This document shows positions 6,827 to 9,389 of a stretch of 9,389 bases of DNA, in pieces. The position numbers and the translations under genes were made by a program. Under the pieces are notes generated by a model. It was not told the origin of the DNA. It searched no databases and saw nothing but the letters and a program-made list of their open reading frames with translations. How positions within the stretch are numbered: the stretch's first letter is position 1; the number at the start of each line of letters is the position of its first letter. This DNA comes from ZLKRG08 sp963977625 (lineage in GTDB: Bacteria > Actinomycetota > Actinomycetes > Nanopelagicales > Nanopelagicaceae), in assembly GCA_963977625.1 (NCBI GenBank), contig CAXBPX010000049.1, forward strand, positions 1 to 9,389, read 5' to 3'.

Positions 6827-7672
6827 ATGAGCGCACAGATTCTTGATGGCAAGGCATTTGCTAAGAAAATAAAGGAAGATCTCGCAAAAGAAGTAACTGG
6901 GCTAAAAGCTCGCGGAATTACTCCAGGACTTGGCACGATTTTAGTTGGAGATGATCCCGGTTCGCGTCAGTATGTTGGCGGAAAACATAAAGATTGTGCC
7001 GAAGTCGGCGTAAATTCAATTCGGATTGATTTACCTGCCACTGCAAGCCAAGCAGATGTTTTAGCTGCTGTAAAAGATATGAACAATAATCCAGATTGCA
7101 CTGGTTACATTGTGCAGTTACCGCTACCTAATGGTGTTAACACGCAATTGATTTTAGAAGCGATTGATCCGGCCAAAGATGCAGATGGACTTCACCCAAT
7201 GAATTTAGGTCGCTTAACTGCAGGTTTCGAAGGAACTCTGCCATGCACACCGCGAGGAATTGTTGAGTTACTCCATCATTACCAAATTCCGGTCAAAGGC
7301 GCAGAAGTTACTATTGTTGGTCGCGGCTTAACTGTTGGTCGTCCTTTAAGTTTGCTATTAAATCGACGCGAAGAAAATGCCACTGTAAATTTGGTACACA
7401 CCGGAACCAGATCTATTAAAGAACATACACTCACAGCAGATATCACGGTGGTAGCTGTTGGCGTTGGACATTTCTTAACGCCAGATATGGTCAAACCAGG
7501 TTCGGTAGTAATTGATGTTGGAGTTTCTAGAAATGAAAATGGAATTCAAGGAGATGTACATCCAGAAGTTGCAAATGTAGCTGGTTGGATTTCTCCAAAT
7601 CCTGGTGGAGTAGGTCCATTAACTCGCGCGATGCTGGTTAAGAACGTAGTAGATGCAGCTGCCAAACGCTAA
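6827..7672 (+). CDS. folD: Bifunctional methylenetetrahydrofolate dehydrogenase / methenyltetrahydrofolate cyclohydrolase
   Basis: A 281-residue cytoplasmic enzyme that interconverts 5,10-methylene-, 5,10-methenyl- and 10-formyl-THF, normally with NADP. The N-terminal catalytic domain has GDDPGSRQYVGGKHKDC with the paired Y49 and K53 of the active site, VQLPLP (97-101) and the D120 of DADGLHP. The Rossmann cofactor part has VGRGLTVGRPLSLLL (164-178), the GRG..VGRP form that I recall as typical of actinobacterial FolD. The signature PNPGGVGPLTRAML ends the domain. Length is normal. Its product, 10-formyl-THF, is the donor used by PurN and PurH just upstream, so this forms a supply-and-demand cluster. 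The ATG is set by the family N-terminus (AQILDGKAFA). Confidence 0.98.
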   Translation: MSAQILDGKAFAKKIKEDLAKEVTGLKARGITPGLGTILVGDDPGSRQYVGGKHKDCAEVGVNSIRIDLPATASQADVLAAVKDMNNNPDCTGYIVQLPLPNGVNTQLILEAIDPAKDADGLHPMNLGRLTAGFEGTLPCTPRGIVELLHHYQIPVKGAEVTIVGRGLTVGRPLSLLLNRREENATVNLVHTGTRSIKEHTLTADITVVAVGVGHFLTPDMVKPGSVVIDVGVSRNENGIQGDVHPEVANVAGWISPNPGGVGPLTRAMLVKNVVDAAAKR

Positions 7673-7678
7673 GTAAAA

Positions 7679-7885
7679 ATGATTTCACAGCGCCTAATTA
7701 ATTTCGCCGCAGCCATCGGTGTATTGCTTGGCGCGATGGGCTTTGTTCGCACCGGATCATTGATAGTTGGTGCGGCGCTTACCCTCACGGGGATTCGCCA
7801 AGAGCGCCGAATTGAGCGCTTGTTACCAATTGCCATCGGGGTCGCGCTGGTAATCGTGGCAATTGTGCTTCCGCATGGGCGCTAG
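7679..7885 (+). CDS. Small DUF3017-family membrane protein
   Basis: A 68-residue hydrophobic protein with three predicted hydrophobic stretches (about 8-24, 26-40 and 49-64) separated by a basic segment RQERRIERL (about 40-48); the cytoplasmic side would be the basic loop. Size, topology and position between folD and mdh fit the actinobacterial DUF3017 family, of unknown function. It is at the short end for that family, so one segment may not fully cross the membrane. The ATG lies six bases after the folD stop. No Shine-Dalgarno is apparent in the A-rich gap, so translation probably depends on coupling to folD. The assignment rests on context and hydropathy; no catalytic motif is present. Confidence 0.75.
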   Translation: MISQRLINFAAAIGVLLGAMGFVRTGSLIVGAALTLTGIRQERRIERLLPIAIGVALVIVAIVLPHGR

Positions 7886-7888
7886 AAT
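7883..7888 (+). promoter_or_regulatory. Candidate -10 element of the mdh-icd promoter
   Basis: TAGAAT (5 of 6 to TATAAT) overlaps the DUF3017 stop codon. It would place a start site near 7894-7896, inside the palindrome at 7889-7906. No good -35 is visible at 16-18 base spacing (around 7860-7866). An alternative reading takes TTGACG (7893-7898), within the palindrome, as a -35, but no -10 follows at the right distance. Confidence 0.35.
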
Positions 7889-7906
7889 TATCTTGACGTC
7901 AAGATA
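7889..7906. promoter_or_regulatory. Perfect 18-bp palindrome, candidate operator upstream of mdh-icd
   Basis: TATCTTGACGTCAAGATA reads identically on both strands (nine-base half-sites, no spacer). Beyond one mismatch pair (7888/7907), AA at 7886-7887 pairs with TT at 7908-7909. It fills much of the only sizeable intergenic gap, 20 bases before the mdh ATG, and overlaps the likely transcription start. Lack of a loop argues against an RNA hairpin and for a dimeric DNA-binding protein. Length and symmetry suit MarR-type or similar winged-helix repressors. The specific regulator is unknown. Confidence 0.65.
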
Positions 7907-7912
7907 GTTAAG

Positions 7913-7918
7913 AGAAGG
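7913..7918 (+). promoter_or_regulatory. Ribosome binding site of mdh
   Basis: AGAAGG lies eight bases before ATG 7927, a normal Shine-Dalgarno position. It indicates that mdh has a true 5' leader, in contrast to sucC and folD. Confidence 0.5.
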
Positions 7919-7926
7919 CGATAGAA

Positions 7927-8877
7927 ATGCCAGGAAAAGTCACCGTCGTTGGAGCAGGTTTTTATGGCTCAACAACAGCAATGCGATTAGCGGAATACAA
8001 CATCTTCGATACCGTTGTATTAACAGATATTCTCGAAGGCAAACCAGAAGGTCTTGCACTTGATATGAATCAATCGCGATCAATCGAAGGTTTTCAAACA
8101 AAAGTTATTGGCGCAACTACAACTGCAGATGGCGCCGGTTATGAAGCAACTGCAAATTCAGATGTAGTAGTAATTACTGCAGGTCTACCTCGTAAGCCTG
8201 GTATGAGCCGCATGGATTTGATTGGCGTTAATGCCGGAATTGTTCGTGGCGTAGCTGAAAACATCGCAAAGCATTCACCTAATGCAGTGATCATCGTGGT
8301 CTCTAATCCACTTGATGAAATGACCGCGCTTACACAGATTGCATCAGCATTCCCACACAATCGCGTCATGGGTCAAGCAGGCATGTTGGATACCGCTCGC
8401 TTTACCAATTTTGTTGCGGAAAAACTTGGCGTTCCAGTATCTAACGTAGAAACTTTAACTCTTGGTTCGCACGGTGACACCATGGTTCCGGTTCCATCAC
8501 GTTGCAAAGTAAATGGCGCACCGCTAACCGACAAACTTTCAGCAGCAGAGATCGAAGAACTAGTTGTTCGTACTCGTAACGGTGGCGCAGAAGTGGTTGC
8601 ACTTCTTAAAACTGGTTCTGCTTACTACGCACCATCTGCAGCCGCAGCCCGTATGGCAAAAGCAGTTATCGAAGATTCTGGCGCGGTGATGCCAGTGTGT
8701 GCTTGGGTAGATGGTGAATTTGGAATTGCTGGCGTATATCTTGGTGTTGAAGCTGAGATTGGCCGCACCGGTGTAAAGAAGATTGTAGAAACCAAGCTAA
8801 CTGATTCAGAGCTAGCGCTTTTAAAAGAAGCAGCCGAAGCAGTTCGCGCTAAGCAAGCCGACGTTAAAGGGATGTAA
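7927..8877 (+). CDS. mdh: Malate dehydrogenase, LDH-like type
   Basis: A 316-residue NAD-dependent malate dehydrogenase interconverting malate and oxaloacetate in the TCA cycle. The Rossmann loop is GAGFYGST (9-16), with D34 at the end of the second strand favouring NAD. Substrate and catalytic residues are visible: R89 and R95 in PRKPGMSRMD, N127 in SNPLD, D155 and R158 in LDTARF, and H182 in GSHGD. Arginine in the mobile loop marks malate rather than lactate specificity. The sequence belongs to the LDH-like MDH group (as in Bacillus and Chloroflexus), not the GAAGQIGY group familiar from Streptomyces at the same position. A clear ribosome binding site precedes the ATG. icd follows after two bases, so the pair is very probably cotranscribed. 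Confidence 0.97.
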   Translation: MPGKVTVVGAGFYGSTTAMRLAEYNIFDTVVLTDILEGKPEGLALDMNQSRSIEGFQTKVIGATTTADGAGYEATANSDVVVITAGLPRKPGMSRMDLIGVNAGIVRGVAENIAKHSPNAVIIVVSNPLDEMTALTQIASAFPHNRVMGQAGMLDTARFTNFVAEKLGVPVSNVETLTLGSHGDTMVPVPSRCKVNGAPLTDKLSAAEIEELVVRTRNGGAEVVALLKTGSAYYAPSAAAARMAKAVIEDSGAVMPVCAWVDGEFGIAGVYLGVEAEIGRTGVKKIVETKLTDSELALLKEAAEAVRAKQADVKGM

Positions 8878-8879
8878 CC

Positions 8880-9389
8880 ATGTCAAAAATCAAAGTAACC
8901 GGAACTGTCGTTGAATTAGATGGCGATGAAATGACTCGCATCATGTGGCAGTTCATCAAAGATTCATTGATTTTGCCTTATTTAGATGTAAATCTTGAAT
9001 ATTACGACTTAGGCATGGAACACCGCGATGCAACTGACGATCAGGTGACCATTGATGCCGCTAAAGCAATCCAAAAGCATGGCGTAGGCATCAAGTGCGC
9101 AACTATCACTCCTGATGAAGCTCGCGTTGAAGAGTTTGGTCTTAAGAAGATGTGGAAGTCTCCAAACGGAACTATCCGTAACATTCTTGGCGGCGTAATT
9201 TTCCGCGAACCAATCATCATCTCTAACGTGCCACGTCTGGTTCCACATTGGACCAAGCCAATCGTTATCGGTCGTCACGCATTCGGTGATCAATACCGCG
9301 CAACTGATATCAAGGTTCCTGGTGCTGGCAAACTGACTTTGTCATATGTTCCAGAAGGTGGCGGCGCGCCAATGGACTTGGAAGTATTT
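8880..9389 (+). CDS. icd: NADP-dependent isocitrate dehydrogenase, homodimeric eukaryote-like (subfamily II), 3'-truncated by window edge
   Basis: The first 170 residues of an isocitrate dehydrogenase that oxidises isocitrate to 2-oxoglutarate with NADP. The fragment aligns without gaps to human IDH1 numbering as I recall it: T77 in CATITPDEARV, S94 to N101 (SPNGTIRN, including R100), R109, R132 in GRHAFGDQY, and Y139. This places it in the homodimeric class II family also found as mycobacterial Icd1, distinct from E. coli Icd and from the monomeric enzyme of Streptomyces. The catalytic lysine and NADP-binding residues fall beyond the window. The ATG lies two bases after the mdh stop and has AAAGGGA (8866-8872) as a ribosome binding site inside mdh. 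ATC is strongly preferred for isoleucine (13 of 17), suggesting high expression. Confidence 0.96.
   Translation, partial: MSKIKVTGTVVELDGDEMTRIMWQFIKDSLILPYLDVNLEYYDLGMEHRDATDDQVTIDAAKAIQKHGVGIKCATITPDEARVEEFGLKKMWKSPNGTIRNILGGVIFREPIIISNVPRLVPHWTKPIVIGRHAFGDQYRATDIKVPGAGKLTLSYVPEGGGAPMDLEVF

Noticed and set aside
7673..7678. A separate promoter for the DUF3017 gene
   Set aside because: No TANNNT element at a leaderless distance and no ribosome binding site were found in the 6-base gap; cotranscription with folD is the simplest explanation.
7894..7901. TGACGTCA core resembling the eukaryotic CRE/bZIP site
   Set aside because: The resemblance is a coincidence of an ACGT-centred palindrome; bacteria lack bZIP factors. 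The full 18-base symmetry is better read as a bacterial operator.
9009..9293. Two overlapping minus-strand open frames opposite icd
   Set aside because: The plus strand here is a well-conserved isocitrate dehydrogenase reading to the window end; the minus frames are shadows.

Overview
The window is a densely packed stretch of an actinobacterial chromosome carrying ten plus-strand genes. In order they are: the 3' part of the PcrA/UvrD helicase gene, sucC, sucD, a DUF6350/PerM-like membrane protein, purN, purH, folD, a DUF3017 mini-membrane protein, mdh, and the 5' part of icd. The order pcrA-sucCD-DUF6350-purN-purH and folD-DUF3017-mdh is recalled from Streptomyces and partly from Mycobacterium, and both DUF families are essentially actinobacterial. 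Base composition is AT-leaning for that phylum, with many TTA, ATT and AAA codons. Together with the extreme compaction this suggests a small-genome freshwater actinobacterium of the acI/Nanopelagicales type. The lineage is inference; the phylum is well supported.

Layout: bases 1-1593 are pcrA. A 21-base gap (1594-1614) is almost wholly occupied by a hairpin and a probable leaderless promoter for sucC. sucC-sucD (1615-3660) abut exactly. DUF6350 (3671-4732), purN and purH (to 6806) follow a 10-base gap, with 4-base stop/start overlaps between them. A 20-base gap with another probable leaderless promoter precedes folD-DUF3017 (6827-7885). A 41-base gap, the largest in the window, holds a perfect 18-base palindrome before mdh-icd (7927 to the window end). 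Noncoding sequence totals only about 100 bases. There are no RNA genes, mobile elements, CRISPR arrays or large repeats, and no gap over 300 bases.

Functionally there are two themes. TCA-cycle enzymes are succinyl-CoA synthetase (both subunits), malate dehydrogenase and isocitrate dehydrogenase. One-carbon and purine metabolism is represented by FolD, which makes 10-formyl-THF, and by PurN and PurH, which consume it. PcrA (genome maintenance) and the DUF6350/PerM-like protein (possible cell-division or envelope role) are unlinked in function but conserved in position.

I see no novel multi-gene system. The points worth a second look are regulatory: a hairpin merged with a promoter at the sucC start, a recurring TAAGRT-type -10 element placed 6-7 bases before three start codons, and the palindromic operator candidate upstream of mdh-icd. 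A further point is that the MDH is of the LDH-like type, whereas the familiar actinobacterial enzyme at this position is of another type.
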